Notes: generated from the letters alone by a model not told the origin. DNA of 64,000 nt from Nitrospirae bacterium JdFR-85 (GCA_002011745.1 MTOU01000021.1:31696-95695); one strand, 5' to 3'; positions 50,978 through 60,977 are shown, counted from the stretch's first letter. Translations and numbers: made by a program.

Positions 50978-52168
50978 GTGAGATTTAGCATCCATACAGT
51001 AGCTATAAAGAATCTGAGGAGGAAACCCTTCAGGAATGCTGTCCTTGTGTTATCTATAGCTCTGCTTGTCTGTTTGCTTGTATTTGCTGTCTCCTTCAGT
51101 ACAAGTGTGAGTTCAAGTATAAAAAAAGCGACGGCTAGGCTCGGAGCTGACCTGATTATTGTGCCTACAGGTGCAGCAGGCTTTGCACAGGATTTCCTCC
51201 TTGAGGCAGAAAGAAAGTCATTTTATATGCCCAAGAGCGTTATTGAAAAGGTAAAGAAGATAGAAGGGATAAAAAAGGTCACCTATCAGACATATCTACA
51301 GACGATTCCAGGTGTCTGTTGTGATGTGGCACAGACACAAGTTATAGCCTTTGACCAGGAGACAGACTTTATTGTTAAACCGTGGCTGCAGAAATCCATA
51401 GGCCGTCCGCTCAAAAGTGGTGAGGCTATTGCTGGATATGAGACAGCAGAGAACCTTGGATTGGGTCTTCTTGAGGTTGAGAAGACCATATTTAACAAGC
51501 AGTTCAAAATAGTAGGTGTACTTGAGAAGACAGGTACAGGGCTGGATAATGCATTATTTATGACAGAGAAAGACTTAGAAAAGATTGTTGCATCAGGTGA
51601 TTCTCCTGTTAAGAAAGATATGATATCTATTATCTTTGCAAGAGTAGATGGTTCCCTCGATCCTTATCATGTGGCCTTAGAGGTAGAAGGGAAGGTTAGA
51701 GAGGTGGATGTGGTACCGAGAAAGGAGATGGGTAGAGAGCTTCTTAATACCCTTCAGGATATAAATAAGATATTTCTTATCTCCATAATAATAGCCTCTG
51801 TTCTTACAGTCTTCCTCACTTGGGCGATCTTTTCCGCGATCGCAAATGAAAGGGCAAGAGAGATCGGGATTATGCGTGCAATAGGTGCAAGACAGTCTCA
51901 TATTGTGAAGGTCTTCATCTTAGAGGTGATGCTCCTTGGAGGCGTAGGGAGCTTTATGGGTATGAGTGCAGGCCTATATCTGTCGCTTATACTCACCAAG
52001 GGATTCAGTTTATTGAAGAAGATGCCAGCAGATATTAGTCTGCCTGAACAGATCCTTATAGCCATTATGGGTATCCTCTTAGGGGTATCTATCTGTATTG
52101 TAGGAGCATTAGTGCCTGTAAACCAGATCAAGAAGAAAGAGCCGCTTCTGGCGATAAAGGAAGAGTAA
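50978..52168 (+). CDS. MacB/FtsX-type ABC permease
   Basis: GTG start; AIKNLRRKPFRNAVLVLSIALL, NERAREIGIMRAIGARQSHIVKVF; Cys pair TIPGVCCDVAQT in the external domain. Confidence 0.93.
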   Translation: MRFSIHTVAIKNLRRKPFRNAVLVLSIALLVCLLVFAVSFSTSVSSSIKKATARLGADLIIVPTGAAGFAQDFLLEAERKSFYMPKSVIEKVKKIEGIKKVTYQTYLQTIPGVCCDVAQTQVIAFDQETDFIVKPWLQKSIGRPLKSGEAIAGYETAENLGLGLLEVEKTIFNKQFKIVGVLEKTGTGLDNALFMTEKDLEKIVASGDSPVKKDMISIIFARVDGSLDPYHVALEVEGKVREVDVVPRKEMGRELLNTLQDINKIFLISIIIASVLTVFLTWAIFSAIANERAREIGIMRAIGARQSHIVKVFILEVMLLGGVGSFMGMSAGLYLSLILTKGFSLLKKMPADISLPEQILIAIMGILLGVSICIVGALVPVNQIKKKEPLLAIKEE

Positions 52169-52169
52169 G

Positions 52170-52871
52170 ATGGCACAGGTGGAGGCTTTAAATTTAACCA
52201 AGATTTATACAATAGGAGATGAAGAGATCATGGCAGTTAACAATGTCTCCCTGAGTATCCAGAAGGGGGATTTTATCTCTATTGTAGGACATTCAGGCTC
52301 TGGTAAAACCACGCTTTTGTCAATGATAGGTGGAATCCTGAGACCCACATCGGGTAGAGTTCTATTTGAAGGTGTAGATATATGCTCCCTTGATGATGAT
52401 AGCCTATCAGATCTTAGGAATCAGAAATTCGGTTTCATATTTCAGGCTGCCACACTACTGCCTACTCTCACTGCAAAAGAGAATGTTCTGCTGCCTGTAG
52501 CCTTTGGTGGTTGGAGAGATACTGTGGATACCAAGATTGAGGAAAGGGCAGTAGAATTACTGAAACTGATCGGACTGGAAGAGAAGATTGATGCCTATCC
52601 CTCACAACTTTCAGGAGGACAACAGAGACGTGTGGCTATAGCAAGGGCATTGATAAATGAGCCTCAGTTAATACTGGCTGATGAGCCTACTGGTGATCTT
52701 GATGAAGAGACAGAGGCAGAGATAATAGGACTTTTTCATAAGATCAACAGACAGTGGGGGACGACCTTCATAATAGTAACTCATAGTCTGGACATAGCAA
52801 GACAATGTAAGAAGGTATACAGAATGAAGCAAGGAACATTGAAGGAAGAAATCACAGAGTATACAGCCTAA
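52170..52871 (+). CDS. ABC transporter ATPase (MacB/LolD type)
   Basis: GHSGSGKTTLLSMIGG, LSGGQQRRVAIARALINEPQLILADEPTGDLDEET. Confidence 0.95.
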   Translation: MAQVEALNLTKIYTIGDEEIMAVNNVSLSIQKGDFISIVGHSGSGKTTLLSMIGGILRPTSGRVLFEGVDICSLDDDSLSDLRNQKFGFIFQAATLLPTLTAKENVLLPVAFGGWRDTVDTKIEERAVELLKLIGLEEKIDAYPSQLSGGQQRRVAIARALINEPQLILADEPTGDLDEETEAEIIGLFHKINRQWGTTFIIVTHSLDIARQCKKVYRMKQGTLKEEITEYTA

Positions 52872-52881
52872 GGGGGATGAT

Positions 52882-53310
52882 ATGCAAAGGAGAGTATTAT
52901 GGTCAAAGGGAATTTTATTATTAATTGTTTTTATTCTCTTTGCCTGTACAAAGGGAAAGCCAGAAATCATTGTAAAAGGTGCTACATTGATCCCTTCTCC
53001 CAAGATGAAAGGAGTAGCATCTGCCTTTATGTTTATTGTTAATGAGGGCGACGGAAGCGATAAACTGATTGGATGTGCCATTAAAGAATATCCCTCTGTG
53101 AGAGGAGAGCTGCATGATATGATAAAAGGGAAGATGACAAGAGTCCTTGAGATATCTGTGCCTCCAAAGGAGACAGTAGCACTCAAGGCAGGTGGACTTC
53201 ACCTGATGTTCTTTGGTGTACCTGATTCATTACCTAAAGAGGTAACTGTACTTTTGAGGTTTGAGAAGAGCGGAACTGTGGAGGTCAAAACACAGGTGGG
53301 AACTCTGTAG
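52882..53310 (+). CDS. PCuAC-like copper chaperone lipoprotein
   Basis: Lipobox LFACTKG; GELHDMIKGKM ... GGLHLMFFGVPDSL fits the H-x-M/M...HxM copper site of PCuAC. Confidence 0.82.
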   Translation: MQRRVLWSKGILLLIVFILFACTKGKPEIIVKGATLIPSPKMKGVASAFMFIVNEGDGSDKLIGCAIKEYPSVRGELHDMIKGKMTRVLEISVPPKETVALKAGGLHLMFFGVPDSLPKEVTVLLRFEKSGTVEVKTQVGTL

Positions 53311-53362
53311 TTGTCCCCTCTCTTTGGATTTTCCTCCCTGCTGTCGTTTATAATTAAATATA

Positions 53363-54427
53363 ATGGAAAATTTTATCAGTGTTGTTATCCCAAATCGTAA
53401 TGGGAGTGCCACAATAGGAAAGTGTCTTGAGTCTGTATTCTCATCTCGTTATAAGAGATTTGAGGTGATTGTTGTTGATGACTGCTCTGATGATGACTCT
53501 GTAGACATTATAAAGAGATTCCCCTGTAAGCTGATCCAGCTAAAGAGACATTCAGGTGCATCAAGGGCGAGAAATGTAGGGGCAGAAAACAGTAGTGGAG
53601 ACATTCTCTTTTTTATTGATGCAGACTGTATCCTCAGGGAAGATACCCTCTCAATAGTACATAAAACCTTTTCCGAATGTTCTTCAGATACCATCATAGG
53701 TGGCACTTATACAAAGGTCCCCTTTGATAAAGGCTTCTTCAGTACCTTTCAGTCAGTTTTTGTAAATTATTCAGAAACAAAAAAGACAGACAATCCTGAC
53801 TATATTGCTACACATGCAATGGCAATTGATGTCCATACCTTTAGGGATTCTGGAGGCTTTAGAGAAGATTTTCTTCCAATACTTGAGGATGTGGAGTTTA
53901 GCCATAGGCTCAGGAAGATGGGATATAAACTCCATATGAACCCTGAGATACTTGTTCAGCATATATTCAATTATAATTTAATAAAGTCTCTGCGGAATGG
54001 TTTTAGGAAATCTAAGTACTGGACCATGTATTCTATTAAAAACAGAGACCTCTTTGTTGACTCTGGTACAGCCTCCTTAGAGTTGAAAGTAAATGTTGTC
54101 TCATACTTTCTGTCTCTTCTATTTATAGCCTTTTGGATATACTCTCTGAAGGGTGTATTCTTGTATCCATTGCCAATTATATACGCCTTTAATATTTTCG
54201 TGAACAGGAAACTGATAAAGGCATTTTATGATACAAAAGGGCTGGGCTTCGCTTGTCTATCCCTGTTGTATTATTTGATGGTTTATCCCTTGGCAGTAGG
54301 CATAGGAGCGATCGCTGGTGTCATAGCCTATCTATTTAGCCCTGAACTGCGCAAGTTAATCCGTGTCAATGACAGGACCTATACCAGTAGTTGTGAGACT
54401 ACAGATAATCCAAGTATCAGGGGATGA
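53363..54427 (+). CDS. Family 2 glycosyltransferase
   Basis: SVVIPNRNGSATIGKCLESVFSS, VVDDCSDDDSVDI, FFIDADCIL; C-terminal TMs. Confidence 0.92.
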   Translation: MENFISVVIPNRNGSATIGKCLESVFSSRYKRFEVIVVDDCSDDDSVDIIKRFPCKLIQLKRHSGASRARNVGAENSSGDILFFIDADCILREDTLSIVHKTFSECSSDTIIGGTYTKVPFDKGFFSTFQSVFVNYSETKKTDNPDYIATHAMAIDVHTFRDSGGFREDFLPILEDVEFSHRLRKMGYKLHMNPEILVQHIFNYNLIKSLRNGFRKSKYWTMYSIKNRDLFVDSGTASLELKVNVVSYFLSLLFIAFWIYSLKGVFLYPLPIIYAFNIFVNRKLIKAFYDTKGLGFACLSLLYYLMVYPLAVGIGAIAGVIAYLFSPELRKLIRVNDRTYTSSCETTDNPSIRG

Positions 54428-55539
54428 GGTTTTCTCCATTCCGGCATATTGGTACTATTTTCTGGAAGAGTCGTCCAATACATCTTACTCTTTTTGTGAC
54501 AAGAAGGTGTAATGCACGGTGTTCTTTCTGTTTCTATGTCTCTGAGACCTCTTCAGAGGTAGCCTCAGAAGAACTCTCTTTAGAGGAGTTTGAGAGGCTT
54601 TCAACATCAGTGGGAAGTCTTCTCTGGCTTGCCTTCTCAGGTGGTGAGATATTTCTTAGAGGTGATATTGCAGAAATAACAAAGATATTCTATGATAGGA
54701 ACCGTCCTGCCATAATACTTTTGCCTACAAATGGGCTCTTGCCTGAGGTTATAAGGGAGAAGACCGAAGAGATTCTTAGATATTGTAAAAGAAGCACTAT
54801 TGTAGTGAAACTATCCTTAGATGGTCCTGAATCACTGCATGATTCCTTAAGAGGGGTAAAGGGATGTTTTAAGAAGACCCTCCAGACATATGATATCCTT
54901 TCTGAACTGCTCTATAAATACCCAAACTTTGAACTGGGTATAAATACTGTATTCTGCTCCATGAATGAGGATTACATGGATGAGATTATTGAGTTTGTCA
55001 ATGGATTGGACAATATCAGAACCCATACCATATCGTTAATAAGGGGTGAAGTAGCAGATGAGAGGCTTAAAGAGGTAGACCTTAGAAAATACCTTCGAGC
55101 AATCCAGAAGTTAGAGAGTAACCTCAAAAAGGGTGTATCTGCTGTTTATCGTTTCAGAGGGGCCAAGCTTAAGGCATCTCAGGATATTCTGCAACGACGT
55201 CTCATATATGAGACCGCCACTCAGAAAAAGGCTCTTATCCCCTGTTATGCTGGTAAAATTAATCTTGTTATCACAGACACAGGTGAGGTCTATCCCTGTG
55301 AGAGATTTAGTCCTTCTCTGTTAATGGGTAATATAAGAGACAGTGGTTATGATATTCGGAAAATTCTTGGTTCTGAAAGGACAAAAGAAGTGGTGCAGTC
55401 AATCAGAAATGGCTGCTACTGTACTCATGAGTGTTACCTTATGACAAATATACTATTCAATCCCTCTACATATCCTATGCTAATGCGCGAGTATATTCGG
55501 TTGCTTTTGGGTTCATATCTACCCAAGGTGGCCTCTTGA
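54424..55539 (+). CDS. Radical SAM protein with SPASM-like C-terminus
   Basis: CNARCSFC (CxxxCxxC), AFSGGEIFLRGD; C-terminal Cys set CYAGK...YPCERF...CYCTHEC. Confidence 0.9.
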   Translation: MRFSPFRHIGTIFWKSRPIHLTLFVTRRCNARCSFCFYVSETSSEVASEELSLEEFERLSTSVGSLLWLAFSGGEIFLRGDIAEITKIFYDRNRPAIILLPTNGLLPEVIREKTEEILRYCKRSTIVVKLSLDGPESLHDSLRGVKGCFKKTLQTYDILSELLYKYPNFELGINTVFCSMNEDYMDEIIEFVNGLDNIRTHTISLIRGEVADERLKEVDLRKYLRAIQKLESNLKKGVSAVYRFRGAKLKASQDILQRRLIYETATQKKALIPCYAGKINLVITDTGEVYPCERFSPSLLMGNIRDSGYDIRKILGSERTKEVVQSIRNGCYCTHECYLMTNILFNPSTYPMLMREYIRLLLGSYLPKVAS

Positions 55540-55541
55540 GG

Positions 55542-56978
55542 TTAGGCCTTCTTAAAAATGTCCTTCTTTGCCCATAACCAGAAGAGACTCTTGAAACCCT
55601 TTAAAGCGGCTTTAATGTCATGAATGTTTCTTATATTCAGTAGCCTTCTGAGAAGATAGCGAGGCCTTGAGTAGAATTTTCTGAAGGCTATCTGTCTGAG
55701 TTTAAGAATCTCATCTCTTGTCATAGTATATGGAATAAAGGCAGCACCCTGGTATGTGAAGTCTGAGAGATCCTCAGATATGGTACCGTACTTTTCAAGG
55801 TTGTTATAGAGATATGTGCCGGGGAATGGTGTTATTGCATGAAAATTTGCAATATCAGGATCCAGTTCTAAGGCGAACTCGATGGTCTTGAGACCTTCTT
55901 CAAAGGTCTCTCCGGGTATACCAAATATAAAGGGGGTACTCACTTTAAGACCTACCTCTTTTGCTGCCTTTACAGCCCTACGGGTCTGCTCAAGAGTTAT
56001 CCCCTTTTTTATGGTATTCAGATTCTTCTGTACCCCGCTTTCAGCCCCAAACAGTATTGCCCAACATCCTGCATCCTTGAATGCCTGAAGAAGCGGTTTG
56101 TCCACTTGGTCCACACATGCAGAAACAAACCATGTGAATTTAAGTCTCCTTCTTTTTATTTCCTCTGCTATCTCCATTGCTCTGTTGTAGTCTGCTGCAA
56201 AGGTATCATCCAGAAACTTTATCTCTTTATACCCCTGTCTAAGGAGTGTCTCGATCTCTGCCAGCACATTATCCACACTCCTGTAACGGATGCCACTCTT
56301 TCTTTCAGGATCAATTTGGAAGCAGAATATACATCTTCTCTTACAACCCCGTGAGGTTATCATTGTAGCAACAGGTTTTCTCCTGTATGTGGCTGGAGGG
56401 GGTATGTACTTGTTGGGATCTCCTAAGAGTTCTCTTGCTGGAAATGGGATAGAATCAAGGTCCTCTATTAAGGGTCGGGGAGGATTCTTTATGATCCTGT
56501 CCTTTTCTCTGAATACCACGCCCTTTACACCTCTCAGGCTTCTGTCACTCTGGAGCATCTGAAGCATCTCAGGTACTGTAAGCTCACCCTCTCCAGTAAC
56601 AACAGCATCTATGGCCTCAGCATCCTCATCCTCAAGACATCTCTCTTGCATAGCAATAGGGTAAGGTCCTCCTACACAAATAAAAGTCTCTTTCAAGACA
56701 TCTTTTATATCTCTTGCAGTCCTTTTTGCCCTTGGCCATCCAAAGGTGGTCGAATATATACCCACAAATTCTGGTGAATATCCCTTTACCTCAGCAATTA
56801 TCTCATCATGGGACATGAAAGCGCCATTTAAGAACTTTACCTCATGGCCTGCCCTCTGCAGACATGCAGCCACATATAGGGTTCCGAGTGGTTGCCAATA
56901 GTTAATCTGTGAACCTGCTGTCTTAGATGAGAAGATGTCTTCTGGTCTCCATGCGGGTATGACAAGAACACACTTCAT
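55542..56978 (-). CDS. B12-binding-domain radical SAM protein
   Basis: N-terminal cobalamin-like domain, VVTGEGELTVPEML, ITSRGCKRRCIFCFQ. Confidence 0.92.
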   Translation of the reverse strand: MKCVLVIPAWRPEDIFSSKTAGSQINYWQPLGTLYVAACLQRAGHEVKFLNGAFMSHDEIIAEVKGYSPEFVGIYSTTFGWPRAKRTARDIKDVLKETFICVGGPYPIAMQERCLEDEDAEAIDAVVTGEGELTVPEMLQMLQSDRSLRGVKGVVFREKDRIIKNPPRPLIEDLDSIPFPARELLGDPNKYIPPPATYRRKPVATMITSRGCKRRCIFCFQIDPERKSGIRYRSVDNVLAEIETLLRQGYKEIKFLDDTFAADYNRAMEIAEEIKRRRLKFTWFVSACVDQVDKPLLQAFKDAGCWAILFGAESGVQKNLNTIKKGITLEQTRRAVKAAKEVGLKVSTPFIFGIPGETFEEGLKTIEFALELDPDIANFHAITPFPGTYLYNNLEKYGTISEDLSDFTYQGAAFIPYTMTRDEILKLRQIAFRKFYSRPRYLLRRLLNIRNIHDIKAALKGFKSLFWLWAKKDIFKKA

Positions 56979-58327
56979 GGTCTGCTGTTCTGGAGAATCC
57001 TCTCTGCTACCTCTATGCCTGACTCCATTGCATGATCCATATTGTAGTATTTAAACATCCCTGTTCTTCCAGCTATATATAGGTTTTTGAATTTCTGTAG
57101 ATACTCTAATATCTTATTATAGTGTGTTTTGTATTCTGTATCCAGTATCGGATATGCCTTTGGGACTCTTACGATGACGCTGTCAATAACCTCATCTTTC
57201 CTAATAAATCCCATTTCTTCAAGGTAATGCACTGTCACATCTGTAATCTCTTCATCAGAACTACTCCATGTCTGATCTCCTTCAAAACAGAAATACTCAG
57301 TTACAAGCAGAGTCTTGCCCTCTGGAGCCATCTTGGGACTCCAGTTTGTTGGTTCATGTATTCTCCCAAAGGGTATCTCCTTCTCTGGTACATATATCCA
57401 CGTCTGGTCAGTAACATTTCTACGGTTTATCATGATTGTGGCTATTACAAGGTCTCTGTATCTGAGTGAAGAAGAGGCTCTTCTGACTTCTTCAGGAGGT
57501 TTCGGGTCAAGACTGTTTATCAGAGTTGTAATAGGGATTGTGGATACAAAATTCTCACCTTTAACAGTATGACTACCATCACAGTTTTTAACCACTACAC
57601 TCTCTATCCTAAAATCTTTATGATTTATCTTTTCAATCCTTGTATCTGTCTGAATAGTGTTATATCTGTTTATCTCTTCCTGGAGCCTCTCTGATATTCT
57701 ACCAATTCCGAGAGTCGGGTAGAGGAATCTATCAGCCAGAGTAGGAAGGTTCTTCCCACTGAACCTGAAGAAGGCATTCTTTATTGCTGTGGCCAGGGAG
57801 AGTCCTTTGATGCGTTGAGCTACCCATTCTGCACTTATTCTATTGCAATTAATTCCCCAGACCTTTTCACTGTATGTCTTAAAATAGATATTAAACATTG
57901 TCCTTCCAAAGTTACTTACCACCCAGTCTTCAAGGGATACATTGTTACGAGGCCTTATCACCTTTCTAAGCCTCTCGATAGAATAATCAGCAACTATTTT
58001 TAGGGTAGTGGGGATTCCAAGACCAAAGATAGCATTTGTAGGTTTCAGGGGATAATCAAAGTACTTTTTTGACATGTATATTTTACTTTTTCTGGGAACA
58101 ACTAAAAGTTCCCCCCTCATTAAATTCTTTATAAAATCTTCAATTTTCTCTTTTTTTGTAAAAAATCTATGGCCTCCGAGGTCAAAACGGAAACCATTCT
58201 TTACAACTGTTCTTGCTAATCCCCCTACTACATTGTGGGCCTCAAAGACTATAGTTTCCCTCTCTGCTCTTGATAAAAAATAAGCTACTGTAAGGCCTGA
58301 AAGTCCACCACCTAAGATTATGACCAT
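56975..58327 (-). CDS. FAD-dependent amine oxidase / UDP-galactopyranose mutase-like protein
   Basis: VIILGGGLSGLTVAYFLS, GGHRFFTKK; ATGA coupling to radical SAM gene. Confidence 0.88.
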   Translation of the reverse strand: MVIILGGGLSGLTVAYFLSRAERETIVFEAHNVVGGLARTVVKNGFRFDLGGHRFFTKKEKIEDFIKNLMRGELLVVPRKSKIYMSKKYFDYPLKPTNAIFGLGIPTTLKIVADYSIERLRKVIRPRNNVSLEDWVVSNFGRTMFNIYFKTYSEKVWGINCNRISAEWVAQRIKGLSLATAIKNAFFRFSGKNLPTLADRFLYPTLGIGRISERLQEEINRYNTIQTDTRIEKINHKDFRIESVVVKNCDGSHTVKGENFVSTIPITTLINSLDPKPPEEVRRASSSLRYRDLVIATIMINRRNVTDQTWIYVPEKEIPFGRIHEPTNWSPKMAPEGKTLLVTEYFCFEGDQTWSSSDEEITDVTVHYLEEMGFIRKDEVIDSVIVRVPKAYPILDTEYKTHYNKILEYLQKFKNLYIAGRTGMFKYYNMDHAMESGIEVAERILQNSRP

Positions 58328-58335
58328 AAAAATAT

Positions 58336-58797
58336 TTATCTTGCAATCAATACAGGAACCTTGGCATTGTTGGCCACTTCTCTACTTACACTCCCCATAA
58401 ATAAACGAGAGACCCTGGTGCCTCTTGAGCCCACAATGATCAGATCAACACCTTCCTCTTCTGCTGTGTTTAGTATCTCCTCTGCTGGATGACCTGCCTT
58501 AATAACCGTTTTTATTCCCTTTATTCCAGCATCTTCAAGTAATTTCTTGTAATGTCCAACAATTGCCTTTGCCTTTTTGTCCAAAGCTTTCTTATATTCT
58601 GTACCTTCCATTACTTCTTTTAAGGTAGCCAGTTCTGCTTCACTCAGCATTTCATCTATTAAAGACCTGCCCTCAAGTTTCTGCACATGAAGCAATATAA
58701 TACTTTCAGGCCTTACAGAGGGGAACAGTTGTATAAATCTGTCAATAATAGTTCTTGAGCCTTTTGTGTCATCTACAGCAAGTAAAACTTTTTTCAT
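58336..58797 (-). CDS. Universal stress protein (UspA family)
   Basis: VLLAVDDTKGSR, GVDLIIVGSRGTRVSRLFMGSVSREVANNAKVPVLIAR. Confidence 0.95.
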   Translation of the reverse strand: MKKVLLAVDDTKGSRTIIDRFIQLFPSVRPESIILLHVQKLEGRSLIDEMLSEAELATLKEVMEGTEYKKALDKKAKAIVGHYKKLLEDAGIKGIKTVIKAGHPAEEILNTAEEEGVDLIIVGSRGTRVSRLFMGSVSREVANNAKVPVLIAR

Positions 58798-58823
58798 TTA
58801 AACCTCGATTATTTTTTAAATTT

Positions 58824-59120
58824 TTAATGTCCAGGTGCTCCATAGCCTCCCATGGGTGCTCCATAGCCTCCTGCGGGTGCTCCATAACCTCCTGCGGGTG
58901 CTCCATAACCTCCTGCGGGTGCTCCATAACCCCCTGCAGGCGCTCCATAACCTCCTCCAGGGGCTCCATAGCCGCCTGCCTCTCCTCCATATCCACCTGT
59001 TGCTGGACCCGTTGCTGGGGCTCCTGAGATATCTATATTACGAGGCGCGAGACTATAACCCATTAGAAACCCTAATATTCCTACCAAAATCACAACAACA
59101 ACCCATACACTTGTTTTCAT
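58824..59120 (-). CDS. Membrane-anchored Gly/Tyr/Pro repeat protein
   Basis: N-terminal TM VWVVVVILVGILGFLMGYSLAP then six to seven GGYGAPA repeats; RBS ggaggaga. Confidence 0.8.
   Translation of the reverse strand: MKTSVWVVVVILVGILGFLMGYSLAPRNIDISGAPATGPATGGYGGEAGGYGAPGGGYGAPAGGYGAPAGGYGAPAGGYGAPAGGYGAPMGGYGAPGH
58831..58978. repeat. About seven copies of a 21-bp coding tandem repeat
   Basis: tgcgggtgctccataacctcc and close variants in direct succession. Confidence 0.9.
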
Positions 59121-59148
59121 ATATCTCCTCCCTCTAAATTTTTAAAAG

Positions 59149-59400
59149 TTACCCTCTCTCAATTTTCAGTATTATCTTTCCAGCCTCTGTCCTTTCCTCC
59201 AACACCTCATGTCCTGCCTGCTCACACATCTGCATAATAGTCTCTTTTGAAGAAGGATTGTCAAAGATAACCTCCAGAATTTCACCTTCTTTCATTTTCT
59301 CCAGAGACTTCTTTGTGTAGATCTGGGGATGGGGACAGACATATCCACATACATCGAGAACATAAGTACCATCACCTGTCTTCTCAAACTTTACTGCCAT
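59149..59400 (-). CDS. tusA: TusA-family sulfur carrier protein
   Basis: LDVCGYVCPHPQIYTKKSLEKMKEGEILEVIFDN (CPxP motif). Confidence 0.94.
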   Translation of the reverse strand: MAVKFEKTGDGTYVLDVCGYVCPHPQIYTKKSLEKMKEGEILEVIFDNPSSKETIMQMCEQAGHEVLEERTEAGKIILKIERG

Positions 59401-59440
59401 CTTTTTAACCTCCTTTTTGATTTTTTATTTTAATTTTACT

Positions 59441-60934
59441 TCAAAAACTCTCTAATTCTTTTGCCATCTTTCTTTCAGTCCACCAGTTAAAGAACTTTAC
59501 TCCAATGAATGCACCGAGTACCATTCCTGTTCCATATACCCACCCATTAGGGTCACCACCTGCAGCCCTTATAAAGAAGGCACCTATGTTACATCCGAGA
59601 GAAGGTCTTGAGCCAAACCCCATCAACAATCCACCCAAGATACCCCATACATATAACTCTCCTTTGGGCCATTTAAACCTGAATTCATTCTGCAGACGGG
59701 CCATTACCATGGAACCAAAGATAATACCCAGTGACATCCAGAGTGCAGGATTACGCCACAGTTCAGGGATACCATTCACATATCCAAAGAAGATATTGTC
59801 ATGCATGTTCCACCCAAACTTTTCCAGTATCCAAGCTCCAAACTGTGCCTCCTGGCTTGTAATATACCAGTATCCAGGATCAAAGACCGTATTTCCTACT
59901 GTAACATCACCCACAATCTCACGGATAGAGGAGAGTTTAGGAACAAAATTGGGATCATATAGCTTGGCTCTGGCTGAGAGATCCAGCCCATGTCCCATCC
60001 TGGTCAGAAGCTGTCCAAAGTTGTTTACACCGAATTTTACCTGCATTCCCTTCATAACAAGTATATGGAGACCTGCAGTAATACCAATAAGCACTCCCAT
60101 TAAAGAGGTTCTCTTTGAGGCAGTAATCATATTCCATATACCTGCAAGTTCATCACCCAGTCCTGTCTTTCCTTTCTGTTTTCTCCTCTTTTTAATGAAT
60201 CCCTTTCTTGCCCACTTCATATATACAACTATCAATATTAAAGTGGCTGGTAGGATGGCATTTATAAGAGAATTACCTATGAAATAATGTATAGTAGTGG
60301 GATGACCATTAGATATAAGCTTAGCTATTGTATACTGGGGTTTGTTCCATACATAACCTGCCAGATACCTGTCAAACCAACCACTCTCCATTATATAAGG
60401 TGGTATCCATTTCTTCTGCATTGCTGACTCAACCCAGGACTGTGGAAGAAGCTTGTCGAATACACCTCCAACATCTACAAATATTGCCTGTCCAAGAGAG
60501 AGTCCAAAAATCACTGCAAGAATGGAGGTTCCATTACCTTCACCTATTTTGTAGAGAGAACCTGAAGCACATCCACCCGCAAGAACCATTCCTATACCAA
60601 AGATTGTTCCTGATATTAACATATGAATACCAAAAGGAGCAGGATGGAATGTACTCATATTAGTTGCTGAAAGGACTGCCTGAACAATACTAAAAAAGAC
60701 AAGTGCTATCATTATCCCCACTGCCATTCGGGGAACACCTGCAGCAAATAAGTCCCTGGAAGCAGATGCAAAACAAAACCTTCCATACTGGAGCATCATA
60801 CCATAAGCAAAACCAAACCAGATATAAACAATCAGATAGATATAATAAATGTTAACCTTATAATAAATGAAACTGATGAGCAAGAGGGCTCCCATAATAA
60901 TGTATGCCCACATCTGATTTCTCTTTTCTTCCAT
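59441..60934 (-). CDS. YeeE/YedE-family (thiosulfate/sulfur-compound) transporter, fused two-domain form
   Basis: GYGMMLQYGRFCFASASRD-type segment, GTIFGIGMVLAGGCASGSLYKIGEGNG, GFGSRPSLGCNIGAFF; many TMs. Confidence 0.93.
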   Translation of the reverse strand: MEEKRNQMWAYIIMGALLLISFIYYKVNIYYIYLIVYIWFGFAYGMMLQYGRFCFASASRDLFAAGVPRMAVGIMIALVFFSIVQAVLSATNMSTFHPAPFGIHMLISGTIFGIGMVLAGGCASGSLYKIGEGNGTSILAVIFGLSLGQAIFVDVGGVFDKLLPQSWVESAMQKKWIPPYIMESGWFDRYLAGYVWNKPQYTIAKLISNGHPTTIHYFIGNSLINAILPATLILIVVYMKWARKGFIKKRRKQKGKTGLGDELAGIWNMITASKRTSLMGVLIGITAGLHILVMKGMQVKFGVNNFGQLLTRMGHGLDLSARAKLYDPNFVPKLSSIREIVGDVTVGNTVFDPGYWYITSQEAQFGAWILEKFGWNMHDNIFFGYVNGIPELWRNPALWMSLGIIFGSMVMARLQNEFRFKWPKGELYVWGILGGLLMGFGSRPSLGCNIGAFFIRAAGGDPNGWVYGTGMVLGAFIGVKFFNWWTERKMAKELESF

Positions 60935-60977
60935 TCCCTCTACCTCCTCCTTTCTGATAAAATTTTATGTAATGTTA

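Noticed and set aside
58835-59137. Plus-strand and alternative-frame repeat ORFs (58755..59027, 58769..58996, 58835..59137)
   Set aside because: The 21-bp repeat keeps all frames open; only the minus-strand 58824..59120 frame has a signal/TM anchor and a good RBS.
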